Source of the DNA: Candolleomyces eurysporus
Taxonomy: Eukaryota; Basidiomycota; Agaricomycetes; Agaricales; Psathyrellaceae
DNA: 21,039 bases
Direction of reading: 5' to 3'
Assembly: GCA_027579435.1 (NCBI GenBank)
Contig: JANBPK010001355.1
Span: 1 to 21,039 of the forward strand
In this document: one piece after another, positions 1-9,150 of the stretch
How positions within the stretch are numbered: position 1 is the stretch's first letter
How the letters are laid out: each line of letters starts with the position of its first letter
Program-made: the position numbers and the translations under genes
The notes under the pieces: generated by a model
The model's database searches: none
Seen by the model: only the letters and a program-made list of their open reading frames with translations
What the model was told of the DNA's origin: nothing

Positions 1-2703
1 ATTCAGCAAAAGAAACCTCTGGCCATCTTGAAACATTTGTTTCAATAAGTCTGAGCCGCTGCCAGTATGGCTTGCCTAGTATTATTGTGATATATTTAGT
101 GACCATCTAATGGCTGAAACCATAGAAAATGACATACCAGTACAGCCAAGGCCCCTTTTAATGCAGTGTGTGCTGCATCTAGCTTTTTGATACAGGCCAA
201 TGCTTCCAGCCAGTGCATTAGATGCTCCTTTGAAAAAATTCCAGCAGGGCCATAAGACTTGAGTCCATTCTTTCTAGTTTGCTCAGGTGATTAGCCCAAT
301 AACAGATTGCATATTGCAATTCTTGTGAAATGCACTCTGTACTCAGGCCTCCTTTGAGCAAGTCATCCAGGTCCTTAAACTGGTCCTCAGAGGGAACAGG
401 CACCTGGCAAATATTGAATTTGAGTTGCCTGTTCATCACTTGCAGGCAATACTTGGCCAAATTCAAATGATGCTCCTGTTCCACAATTTGGAATTCAAGA
501 GGACAAGAGGAGCCAGTGATAAAGTCAGGAAAAGATTTGTGGTGCACCTTGTAAGTAAGAGCAGAGCCTTCACCCAATGGAGCAAGAATTGAGTGCAAGT
601 TTCCCAAAGTGCTTTTGATAGCACCTTGTTCCTCAACCAATAGGCTTGCTAAAGCCATGACAGAAAGAGGGGTCTGAAGAACTAGAATGGCACCAACAAT
701 CATTTTAAATTGACTGAGCCAGTTCACTGCATTTTCATCAGGCTTGGCTGATTCAAGCACATAGAGATATAATCCACCCAGTTTAGATAGTGAGTGAGGA
801 CTATGAGACTCCAAATCCAGAAGACTTGCAAGTTGTCTTTTAGGATTCAGATGTTGCTTATCAAGTACGAACTTGACAGCAGTGGATGCATAGATAAACA
901 GTTTCCCAGATAACTTGGCAAGTTTGGCCTTGTCTTCTGCTGTTGGCTGCCAGCAAGTATCATACGAGTCCCCTAGAGCCTCCTGGATTTTGGGTGGAGA
1001 CAAACAGTAGTTGACATACAGAGAAATGTCATGCTCAACTATCAGGTCCTCTATTTCCTGAAGATGGAAGATATTTGCATTTGGTGTGCCCATATACTTG
1101 CTTCTCAGTCCCAGTTCTGGACGACTGGTAAGGAACACCTTGACATTTGGCAACTGAGAGATTGAGGATATGATAAGGGTCAGCACTGCCGAGGCATCTG
1201 GCTCAACACATTCATCTAGAGCATCAAACACTAGAACAAGTGGGGTTGCTCTTTGCCTAAGCAGTGAATCCAGTGGCTTGGCAACAAGCAAGCTGAACTG
1301 CTGACTGAGAACCTTGTCTAGAGCTTCAGGGTTACTAGTAATGGCGGCTGCAATGGCCTTTCCATATGATGCATGATAGCGAGCTAGCTGGTATGCAATG
1401 GTGTGCACAAAGCCCAAAGATGTCTTTCGATCCTCCTGATCTCGAGAAAAGAAGAAGGTAGCCCCAAGACAATTGATGGTGGGATCTGAAGCACGTTGTG
1501 CCACAGTTATAGCCACTGTAGACTTGCCAATACCAGCAATTCCGTCAAGAATATACAGTGGAGGGTTATGACCATCAGCAGTGGCACCAATCATCCAGCG
1601 CCCAACATTAGCCAATAGGGTGGAGCGGGTGCCCTCAAAGCATGGCATGATCCTGGCCGCAACTGCCTGTGAGTCATAAGCAGCACCAGGAACCCGCTTG
1701 AGTCGGTCAAGAGTAGAATTCTGCTTGCCCGGTTAATGAATTTCTTGATGAATGGACAGAGAACAAACCTCAGAGTTCCCTGCCTGGTCCTGAACAGCGC
1801 TGAGGATGTCAGCCAAGACAATCGTTCCTGCGATATGATTTTCAATCTATGAGGCGTGAATCACTTTAGCGAAAAATGTAAATCAGTGTTCTGGAAACTT
1901 ACCCAAAAGCAGTGCAAGAGTTCATCGAGGCTCTTGTTTGCCTTCTTGAGAACTTCAACATCTTCCTCCACCAGCACATACGCTGTAAATCCTGTTGACT
2001 TTTCCTTATTTGCAGTCTCTAAAGTGGCCCATATCCCCCTGTAGTCGGACCCCAGTTACTGGAATGTCAGACCGAGTATTCAAATACAGATACGCACGCC
2101 ACAAGTCGTCCAATGCTGTCCCTCAGATCCTTTGACAGGAGCTTTGTGTCCTTCCCCTGGACAACACCTACAATGCTGGAACCCAAGAGGTGGCAGCGTT
2201 TCTTCAAAATCTCCACTTCTTCCTTGTTCGAGTCGACTTTCTATGCAACACTTGAGCGACATGCACAAAACAAAAATAGAAGTTACGCATACCTCAATGA
2301 CATCCACCACCTTCAGCAATGCTTCAGCCGGACCTTTGAACGGCTCTGGAACGAGGGTAGCAGCGATAACCAGCGCAGTCCTGAATGTCCCCATCGCAAT
2401 AGCCCCGACCTTGGAGGAACCCCCAGCGTCTTGAGGCGTTGCTTCCCCCTCTCCCTCGTTCTTCGGCTTGCCTCGATCGAGCAACGACTTGACACGCTTA
2501 TCCGCCTTGTCCATGCCCCTTTCCACCTTAGCCTTCCCTTTATCATACTTCTTCCCCACCCACGCTCTAAATCCCTTGGATGTACCAGGGGGTTGACTGC
2601 CATCGGTGCCTGGCGTTGCAGCGCGAGACGGGATCGGTGTGTTGCGCTCCGGATTGTCGGGAAGGCCACGGTTGTCTCCTCCAGAATGAGTAGATTCAGC
2701 CAT
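1..2703 (-). CDS. NACHT-domain NOD-like receptor, 5' part (3' end off the left edge)
   Basis: This is a STAND-type NTPase of the fungal NLR family, whose members are thought to act in non-self recognition and regulated cell death. Exons I can fit: 2703-2293, 2240-2098, 2038-1903, 1846-1769, 1720-138 and 75 to the edge. The introns between them are 52, 59, 56, 48 and 62 nt, all GT-AG and all phase-consistent. The start at 2703 opens a polar, basic stretch of about 100 residues followed by a helical segment. Walker A (GIAGIGKST) is at 1543-1517 and Walker B (FDALDEC) at 1228-1208, followed by LTSRPE, as expected for NACHT. Two possible lesions are present: an in-frame TAA at 1735-1733, avoided only if the 48-nt intron 1768-1721 is real, and a one-base frame break in an A6 run (plus strand) at 233-238. 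With one more base there, the long exon is a whole number of codons and joins a well-conserved continuation. WD40 or similar repeats are expected beyond the edge. An upstream ATG at 2781 is possible but less likely. Confidence 0.8.
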
Positions 2704-3106
2704 ATCGGTTCTTTGGTAGGTTGGTTTGAAAAGCTCGGTTAGATCGCAAAGTTTCGACAGTGGATGGTGGTACAAGCTCAAGTTGCGGTGAGAGCGCCTC
2801 GAAGCATTCCTGATGCATGATCCCGTGACTCTCTGGTTGGGCGTCGAACTCTGGTAGTCAATTCGGCCGATGCTTCGTGAGTGCAGAGCCGATATACTCT
2901 CGAAGTAATCCCAATGGCTGATGAATCACAGTCGAAAGATCGCGAAACTCGTTATAATAATCGTTAACCCTCAAAACAACTAGGACTCTGCAAATGGTAG
3001 ATACAGCAGATAGACATATGGGATCAAATCTCCAAACGGCAAAAGTAAATCGAGATCGAGTCCACCACCCAAGCCGCAAGGCTCAACATACCGAGCCTGA
3101 GGCGCC
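2704..3106. other. Intergenic region between NLR start and Hsp70-like 3' end
   Basis: About 400 bases lie between the presumed NLR start codon and the presumed stop of the Hsp70-like pseudogene, so the NLR promoter should be here. I see no clear TATA box and no recognisable coding segment. Open frames on either strand are short and resemble nothing I know. Confidence 0.5.
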
Positions 3107-3437
3107 TCATCCACGACAGTCAAATGTGACCCTACACACAAAACAATCAGCCATAAAGTCCAACCCGGGGGCAAAGAGCAAAGAAGAGACGGAGAAGTAA
3201 CGATCACCCGCCTNCCCCCCACTCCTGCCCATGGTGCCATCCACGCTATCCAACACCCAGGCTCGAACTGGGTATAGAACCCGGCGATATTCGAAGTGGC
3301 CGCATCTTGCTGGAAGGCAGAGGTGAGGTCAACAGTCCATTCGCACAATTCGAGGATTTCGTCTTCGTGCGTGTATCGCATGATTTTGCCGGAGTCGCTG
3401 GTGTAAAGGGTGGCGATGAAGGGACAGTCTGTGGGGC

Positions 3438-3462
3438 GGTTTAGGTTGGTTTAGGTTGGTTT
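3438..3462. repeat. Short tandem repeat, 10-nt unit, 2.5 copies
   Basis: The unit ggtttaggtt is repeated two and a half times. It lies inside an apparent intron of the Hsp70-like pseudogene, between the FSQSPS and DCPFIAT exons. It superficially recalls a telomere repeat, but the unit is 10 nt and the run is far too short. Confidence 0.7.
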
Positions 3463-3852
3463 GTGCGCAGGTTAGGATAGAGAGAAGTAGACGTACCAGA
3501 CGGTGATTGGGAGAACTCGCTTCAGATAGCAAACAGTTCAGCACGGAGTACCGGGAGAAATAGTTCACCAAAAAATCCACCGGACCTTCGTCTTGAGACG
3601 TTGCCTGAAAATGAAATCAGTATCCAAAGCTGAGATAGGCGACAGAAATGACGCACCCTGTCCTAACAGTCGCCCCTTTCGACACGAGGTATCGCAACCT
3701 ATCAAGCACGCACAACTCACCGACAACATCGTTGGCCAATCTTCTTGCTCCGCAAGCAACTAGACCTACTCGCAACAATGTAAACACCCAAAGCCTACGA
3801 TCAGCAAATAAATCCGCACCTTCATAATACTACGAGATGACCATCGAAACCA

Positions 3853-4075
3853 AACTACTCTTCGCCAACCCGTACTGCGCAACACTACGAAGAGTTGCAG
3901 TATCTGCACCAGGAGGGCGAGCGAGGAACGGAATTGATTTTCCGGATTGCTGCTACGCAATTCAAGAGTAAGTATATTGGCCTTGGTGAAACGAATCGGT
4001 CAGCCTCACCTCGACACACTGCCTCGGATACTTGCTGCCGGCGAGACCTCCAACGAGTGGGAGTGGGTGTACAGG
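3853..4075 (+). pseudogene. Unrecognised coding-like segment upstream of the inverted Hsp70 piece
   Basis: On the plus strand an open stretch reads AQHYEELQYLHQEGERGTEL and continues to IAATQFK, followed by a GTAAGT donor at 3968. Another coding-like stretch (LPRILAAGETSNEWEWVYR) occupies roughly 4010-4075. I do not recognise the protein. The implied intron, 3968-4003, is only 36 nt and its phase does not join the two stretches cleanly, so this is either damaged or wrongly parsed. It may belong to the same inverted piece as 4186-4313, or be unrelated inserted sequence. Confidence 0.25.
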
Positions 4076-4185
4076 TAGGTCGACTCTGGCAAGTTGCTCT
4101 TCGAGTAGTTCGTCATAGAATGATGGTAAGTTTCTCTGTGGTTGCGATCATTGTACCCGGACTAAATCATCTCGTCCCACCGTAG

Positions 4186-4313
4186 ACATGTTTCCTTTGA
4201 CTTGCTTCAACGCCGAAAACCCTCACAATTTTACAGTTGGACCGATCAATGGACAGCTGTCTGTACCAGGCGATTTTCTCGGAGGAAAAGTCTTCAACTG
4301 CGTCATAGATCGG
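4186..4313 (+). pseudogene. Internal Hsp70-like exon in opposite orientation to the rest of the gene
   Basis: The plus strand here reads FPLTCFNAENPH, then INGQLSVPGDFLGGKVFN. This matches the part of the fungal Hsp70-like family that normally follows the LADHPAHLDP...LACF segment and precedes the C-terminal half of the ATPase. It is bounded like an exon, with TAG before 4186 and GTGGGT at 4314. The preceding and following parts of the protein flank it on the minus strand, so the gene changes strand twice. The best reading is a local inversion of roughly 0.5 kb; insertion of a fragment of a second family member is the alternative. Confidence 0.6.
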
Positions 4314-4455
4314 GTGGGTAGCGTTCCGTGTATTCTTCCCATTCTGCTGTTTGGCGCCAGAATAATTCGGCCGATCGGTTTTTCATAACGAGTGCACCGG
4401 GAAGACGCATCGGGAAGTAAGGTTCGAACGCCGGGGCTTCACCCTCTATGAAGCA
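4303..4455 (-). other. Unmatched open stretch at the Hsp70 strand switch
   Basis: Directly after the conserved LACF segment, the same minus-strand frame stays open for about 50 codons, through MRLPGALVMKNRSAELFWRQ to a stop at 4303. This does not resemble the Hsp70 family at that position. It overlaps the end of the opposite-strand Hsp70 exon by about ten bases, which places the rearrangement breakpoint near 4303-4320, or at the LACF boundary near 4455 if this stretch is foreign. Confidence 0.3.
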
Positions 4456-5470
4456 AGCCAGCGAAGTAGGGTCGAGATGCGCAGGATGGTCCGCCAAAGG
4501 CGTCTGATCCAGAGCCTGAGTTAGAAAAGAGGCGCGACTTCAAAAATAACGTAGGGCGCACCTTGACAAGCTCCCAGAATCTCAAACCAGGAGCAAACTA
4601 CCATAGTCCGCTCCAACTGAGCATACATCTCCGCAATTTCAAGGTGCGTCATCTGCCCGATGATCTTCAGCAGGCCGAGGGCGGCATCATCAGGATTGAG
4701 CTGCTCAATGAAATAATAATTCAAACACACCTTTTACCCTGCCAAATCAACGGTACCACCGTGAGCGTCGCAGACGATGAAGTTCGGTCCGGGCTTCAAA
4801 CGGTGAGGGTTCGTGTGGTGCGCGCAATAAACCGCAGTGGCCTCGGGGTCGTAACTGGACGAGGGCTGGCAACGATTCAGAGGCCAGTTGCTATAATCAG
4901 GCGTGCGTCTTTTCGTAGCCTCTCGCGATCCAAGCCGCTGGAATCATGAGCCAGACCTCCGCCGTGTCTAGGAGAATAAGATTATTAGAACCGGTACGCG
5001 AACAACGCGAGGAGAGAAAGCTGAGGTACTTCTTACTGAGAGCAGCGACGGCTCCGATGTCCTTGGTGACCCAATACTCGATGTACTCCCAGAGGCAGGA
5101 GAGGAAGTCGATGATGGGGTCGATGGGTATTTTCCCGGGCTGTAGGCGGCCAGAGATGAGTCGGTGAACGTTCATATGGGAGAAGATGCGAACGGGCGGA
5201 ATATCGGGCAACCGAGGCCTATCCACAGCGGACCCGTCTTGAAGGGCATGGGGGATCTTGAGGTGTCCATCGCCTCGAGGTCGTAGAGTAAGCATGTGAT
5301 AATCTGGAAAAGCGGACGGTCTGTTGAGAATAATTAAGAATTCGGAAGGGCGGATTTCGCATACCTTCAGGCTAGGTGAGGATCGACTGCACTGTTTACC
5401 AGCGAGAATTGTAGGAAACACCTGAGGAAGATATCAAGAGCGCTCACCAAGGTCGATCGACACCCCTCTT

Positions 5471-5946
5471 CCGCAGCCTCGACCTTCTCCAGCCCAGGCA
5501 TCCAAGGTACGAGACGGAGATTTTGATAATAGCTCCGAAGGGGATGTGATGAGGTCATCCGCCAGCCTAGCCAAGCAAGTACAAACTCTCCTCGTCTCAA
5601 TCGTCCAACCTCGCACCCTACTACTGCAGAAGCTCACCATGCGGGCATCTTCTTACCCCTGTCGCCTGTCTCAAGTGCCCGAATAAACCTACCTTACACT
5701 CCCTTCTCCAGCGGCAGCAGGGCATATCACCTCCACTTAGTACACACGACAGGTACGTCCCTGAACGACTCCAGTGTATGGGCCGAATGTTCTGATCAGC
5801 TCTACTCTATCAAAGCCTTCAAGACGGGTAGTTATCCTGCCATCACAGTGAGTCCGTAGCCGACTATTTCTTGCCTACGATGAAACAGAAAGACGTTATC
5901 TGCTATTGGTCCAAGCCTCGTCCAATTGCCTCGGTTGACAGAGGTC
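5471..5946. other. Spacer between Hsp70-like pseudogene and first WSC copy
   Basis: About 475 bases with no gene I can support. A plus-strand stretch around 5690-5860 stays open for about 50 codons but I do not recognise it. The homology with the second copy of the WSC block starts abruptly at 5947, so this spacer is not part of the duplicated unit. Confidence 0.4.
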
Positions 5947-7631
5947 GCAGGCCGGATGGATATAACTGGTCCTTCGTACGTCTTGCCCTTCTCCAAGAAC
6001 GAATGCATGGCATTCATAGCATCGCTTGCCGACAGGACTATCTTTGGGTAGCTGTGTTCGCGACGTCATTTTGAAGTCAGGCGGCCACATCGTCGACTAC
6101 CACCACCTCAACGAGTACGTCCACACCCGCAACCGCGACCGCAACATCCATTGCTGGCTCCATGGACATACAAAGGCTGCTACGACGACCCTACCACTAA
6201 CCGCGTCCTCTACGACGGTGTCTCCACCTCGGAGACCAGCAACATGATCTCAAGTGCCCTGCTACCTGCGTCGGCCTTTGGAGGTGTCGAGTACGGAAGG
6301 GAATGTTACTGTGGGGTGAAGCTTCGAGACGGAGCTGTCCTCAATTTGAATGGGTATGTCGTGTGCCGGAAACTGTGAGTCCTGCCAATTTTTGTATAAT
6401 GAGAAGATACTAATGTTTATTCTTAGCTGCAGAGACATGTGGGAACGACAACCGACTCGCTCTCTACTCCCGCCCTTCAACCACTGGGACGACTCCAGCG
6501 CCTACTATGACCTCTGAACGGCATAACCCACCAAGGATGCTACCCCGATAATACCAATCAGCGAATCCTGTACAATGGAAGATCCACCTCAGCACGATAT
6601 CCAAGTGCCTGTCGACCTGTGGGGTACGATTTTGGCGGTGTTGAGTGCGGGAAAGAGTGTTATCGTGGAAGCGTCATCTGAAGCGGAGTGTCGCGGCTGG
6701 GTCGGATTCGCAGTGTGGTATGGCGTGTAGTAGCAACGGTGAGTGTTCTTTCCTTGCTTTGAATGTCGTTGATAGCTGATTGCTTTGCTTTCCAGCGAAC
6801 GAGAAATCCGGTGACGGGAATAGGATTGCGATCTATTCCATGCTGTCGTCGTCGTCAAGTAGTAGCGCGACAACAACCACGACCACCACCTCGACCACCA
6901 GTACTGGTAGTCCACAAGTTCCACGGCTACAGCCACTGTCTCAGTAACAGGGTTTGCTCCTAAAGGATGCGTGGCAGAGGGAGGAACTGGAGGCACGAGA
7001 GCGTTGGCTGATGCCAGCTATCCCCGCCTCACCCTGCTTAGCGTACCAATTCGCTGGAGTGGAATACGGGTGCATGGTTACCATCGACTCCTATCAAATG
7101 CCCGTCACTGACTATTGGCCTTCAACAGAGCGGAATATTATTGCGGTAACAGCGTAGCCAACAACGGTACTGCGGGCTCCACAATTACCTCCTCCAGCTG
7201 CGCATCCACCTGCCCAAGCGACTCTTCCCAACCCTGCGGTGGCGGCTGGACGATGAACCTCTTCCAAAGATCAGCACCATCTGGAACGGCAACGGGTGCT
7301 ACATCGACACCGCCGATCGAAAGCTACGAGGATACACTACCTCGAGCAGCTCGATGACGATGGAGAGGTGTTTGATTGGAGTGCGGATTCGAGTTTTCTG
7401 CGACACAGAATGGGGGTGCAGTGTTTCTGTGGGAATGAAGTCTTCAAATCGGGGTCGTTGGGATCTCAGACGAGTGCCGGGGAGTGTAGTATGAAGTGTC
7501 CAGGTACGCTTTCGGTCTTGTGCCAATAGATACCTCTGTGTTCTGACGATAGATCCTGGGTTGCTATAGGTGATTCGGCTCGGAATTGCGGTGCTGGGTG
7601 GAGGAATAGTCTGCATACCCAAGCATCATGA
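5947..7631 (+). pseudogene. WSC-domain protein, four WSC domains, copy 1
   Basis: WSC domains are cysteine-rich putative carbohydrate-binding modules of cell-wall sensors and secreted fungal enzymes. A Ser/Thr-rich linker (about 6085-6160, mostly TTTSTST and TATATAT) precedes WSC1 (WTYKGCYDD ... VEYGRECYCG, 6163-6374). WSC2 is at about 6525-6738, WSC3 at about 6955-7265 (GVEYG | AEYYCGNSV ... CGGGWTMNLFQR) and WSC4 at about 7290-7631, ending CGAGWRNSLHTQAS-stop. Introns 6375-6426, 6739-6795, 7070-7128 and 7504-7569 have GT-AG ends and conserve phase. The gene is broken: the linker and WSC1 are out of frame, WSC1 lost bases around its middle cysteines, WSC2 has an in-frame stop plus shifts, and WSC3 and WSC4 have frame breaks. 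No signal peptide or start codon can be assigned; the first visible exon opens at 5951. The paralogue at 15891-17520 has different lesions. Confidence 0.75.
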
Positions 7632-7703
7632 TGTCTCGATGATACCCTCCCTTTCGCGTTTTCTTTTCTTTCCAACTTTGTTGTAAATGGGTCAAAGCGT
7701 CAC

Positions 7704-7920
7704 TGAAGAAAACGATATCAAATTTATTCCAGTTCATGCTCTCCGGGAGAAGAGGCGCTGCAGCCCACGACGGATAATAAGAAGCCACAATCTGAGGTCC
7801 CACCCCGCCTAACTTTGCCTCCTTGTCCTACTGAAACCGCAAAAGACGAGCAGCAGGATGCGCTACAGCAAGCTGCGCAAGACCTTCTCCCAAAGACTCT
7901 AGTGCGAAGCATGAGGCGAA
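7704..7920 (-). pseudogene. GH18 chitinase, orphan first exon, copy 1
   Basis: The minus strand reads VASYYPSWAAAPLLPES then MNWNKFDIVFF. This closely resembles the start of the catalytic barrel of fungal GH18 chitinases (first beta strand with YYPSW, second with FDxxxF). An upstream stretch in frame (7920-7831), perhaps the secretion leader, is cut off from it by a TAG at 7830-7828. The exon stops after FF at 7705; the donor intact in copy 2 (GTGAGTATAC) is changed here to GTGACG. Nothing downstream encodes the DxxDxDxE active site: within 80 nt one meets the 3' end of the convergent WSC gene. This is a non-functional fragment. Confidence rests on the motif only, since the exon is short. Confidence 0.55.
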
Positions 7921-7944
7921 GGGTGTTTCTTGAAGAAGGCCAAT

Positions 7945-8330
7945 AGGACAGGGTGGCCCCTCGTCCTCTTGGTGTTGAGTATCAAGCACTTTGTTCATGC
8001 CCGCCTTTCACCCGTCGATCAACATATCTTTAATCCAGCCGTTTGGAACCAGAGAGGCCATTAGAGCATGGCAAGGTGGGAACATCAGAGTCGATTCCCC
8101 AGTGTTGATGGAGGGACGAGTAGAAGGAGAGAAACTGCAGCAACTGTGAGAGGTCGGGAGTGGGGAAAGCTTGGATACAACGCCAGTACTCCCGCCTGCA
8201 TAGACCAGCCATGGAAGCTTCTCAAAGGACGATCGCGGTGAGGTTCGAGCCGTTCCCCGACGCTATTTCCTCTGCCGTCCGGTCTGGCGTCCTTGGCAGC
8301 CACTCAACTATCCCTGATCACTGGTTTGAC
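7945..8330. other. Copy-specific stretch between GH18 exon and La, no gene
   Basis: This stretch separates the GH18 fragment from La in copy 1 and has no counterpart in copy 2, where the same interval is under 100 nt. It has two overlapping minus-strand open frames of 60-72 codons, neither of which I recognise. I see no terminal inverted repeats or obvious target-site duplication. Confidence 0.5.
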
Positions 8331-8542
8331 TTGACCTGACTCTTTTCCACTCGCCTCTGCCCAGCCATAGGCTTTCTCTTCCTCTCACCCGCTCTGATTA
8401 GCGCACCAGAAGGCTCCCAAAATGCAAGAAACCCAAGAACCGGCGAAATAACTCAAATCTGACAGCTTGTTTCATGTCAACAGTCGAAAAAAAATTCCTG
8501 GGGATCCTGTTCGAGTGCGGACGCTCCAAAACAGCCCAAAAG

Positions 8543-8907
8543 ATGGCCGAATCCACGGCTACACCCACTGTCTCGACCACCATTTAAGGTGCTGGTCAAT
8601 CTATGGTCGTCAGCCCCATCGCATACGCCAGAGATGTCAAGAGGGCGAAGAAACAAGGTGCGTGCTCCCACTGCAATTCAGTCCGAGAGTTTCCTGACGA
8701 TTTCACAGTGGGGTTTTACTTTGCCGACTCCAACTTGCCTTACGACAAGTGCGTCGTCTCTCTCTACGCATTCCGCTTCATTCACTCAAATCTCTCGCTC
8801 CTAGGTTCATGTGGACGCTCTACTCCAAAGACCCCGAACACTGGATCCCCATCTCCACCATCGCCTCTTTCAAACGCATGCGCGAATACGCACGAGATCT
8901 CATCTAG
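8543..8907 (+). pseudogene. La-motif RNA-binding protein, truncated copy 1
   Basis: La proteins bind the 3' oligo-U end of nascent RNA polymerase III transcripts. Exons 8543-8657, 8709-8748 and 8805-8907 are separated by GT-AG introns of 51 and 56 nt and give the start of the La motif: FYFADSNLPYDK, then FMWTLYSKDPEHWIPIS and TIASFKRMREYA. An in-frame TAA at codon 15 (MAESTATPTVSTTI-stop) kills the frame. After codon GCA at 8892 the reading leaves La and hits TAG at 8905-8907, because the sequence switches to block A. Both RRMs and the C-terminal tail are missing. Copy 2 at 18129 shows what is lost. Confidence 0.75.
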
Positions 8908-9150
8908 TGACGGAGTGTCTCAACCTCAGTCTTGTCTTTATGGTTTCCAGCTGTTATCATTGCCACGTACTGTGCTTTACCGGAGTAAATCTCCTCGAAC
9001 CTGCAGCAAACCGTCTCCCTGTTTACGCCTCGCTACTTGGGAGCTTCANCACTGGCAACAGACAGGGGCTTCCGCGATTACTTGCTGCTTGTCTTCGAGC
9101 ACTTCCAGTTCGGCATTTAAGCTCTTTCGGGATTTTGCTGTTTACCGATC
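8891..9150 (+). repeat. Block A, left copy, fused to truncated La
   Basis: This segment matches 15471-15740 with an estimated three-quarters identity by eye. Landmarks are agatctcatctag, gtgtctcaacctcagtcttg, a CCAG followed by ctg, ctgtttac, gacaggggcttcc and cagttcggca. In the right copy it lies about 150 nt upstream of the WSC exon. Here it begins inside La exon 3, so the join is a rearrangement junction. The sequence has one N at 9049. Confidence 0.75.

Larger units (their letters stand above)
3107..5470 (-). pseudogene. Fungal Hsp70-like (HSPA12-type) ATPase, broken and partly inverted
   Basis: Hsp70/actin-fold ATPases of this type are expanded in mushrooms; their roles are largely unknown. 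Pieces in order on the minus strand: GVSIDLG at 5466-5446, a possible but weak phosphate-1 loop; the segment LPDIPP...GKIPIDPIIDFLSCLWEY around 5220-5090; AEVWLMIPAAW near 4960-4930 after a good intron; DPEATAVYC and FIVCDAHGGTVDL near 4840-4745, the phosphate-2 region with His where the family has Gly; IIGQMTHLEIAEMYAQ near 4660-4615; LADHPAHLDPTSLACF near 4500-4455; then, after a gap, RLRYLVSKGATVRTG near 3715-3665, and SPSDCPFIATLYTSDSGKI with the following C-terminal domain at 3500-3260, ending VTFDCRG-stop at 3107. Lesions include a TAA at 4736-4734, a TGA after the IPAAW region, and single-base frameshifts near 4612 and 4590. Part of the middle lies on the plus strand (see 4186-4313). 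The family call is firm for the pieces; exact splice sites are inferred. Confidence 0.7.
5947..8893 (+). repeat. Segmental duplication, copy 1 (WSC / GH18 exon / La)
   Basis: This stretch is collinear with 15887-18476. Shared landmarks are the GCAG acceptor and GCCGGATGG exon start, the four WSC domains with introns at the same places, the GH18 first exon on the minus strand, and the first three La exons. Copy 1 is about 360 nt longer, mostly because of 7945-8330, which copy 2 lacks. Similarity ends at 8893 inside La exon 3. Confidence 0.85.

Noticed and set aside
2113..2742. A 209-codon plus-strand open frame
   Set aside because: It lies antisense to the first exons of the NLR, whose splice phases and family motifs fit far better; it crosses both introns without any domain.
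3438..3462. Internal telomere-type repeat
   Set aside because: The unit is 10 nt, the run is 25 nt, and it sits inside a normal-looking intron.
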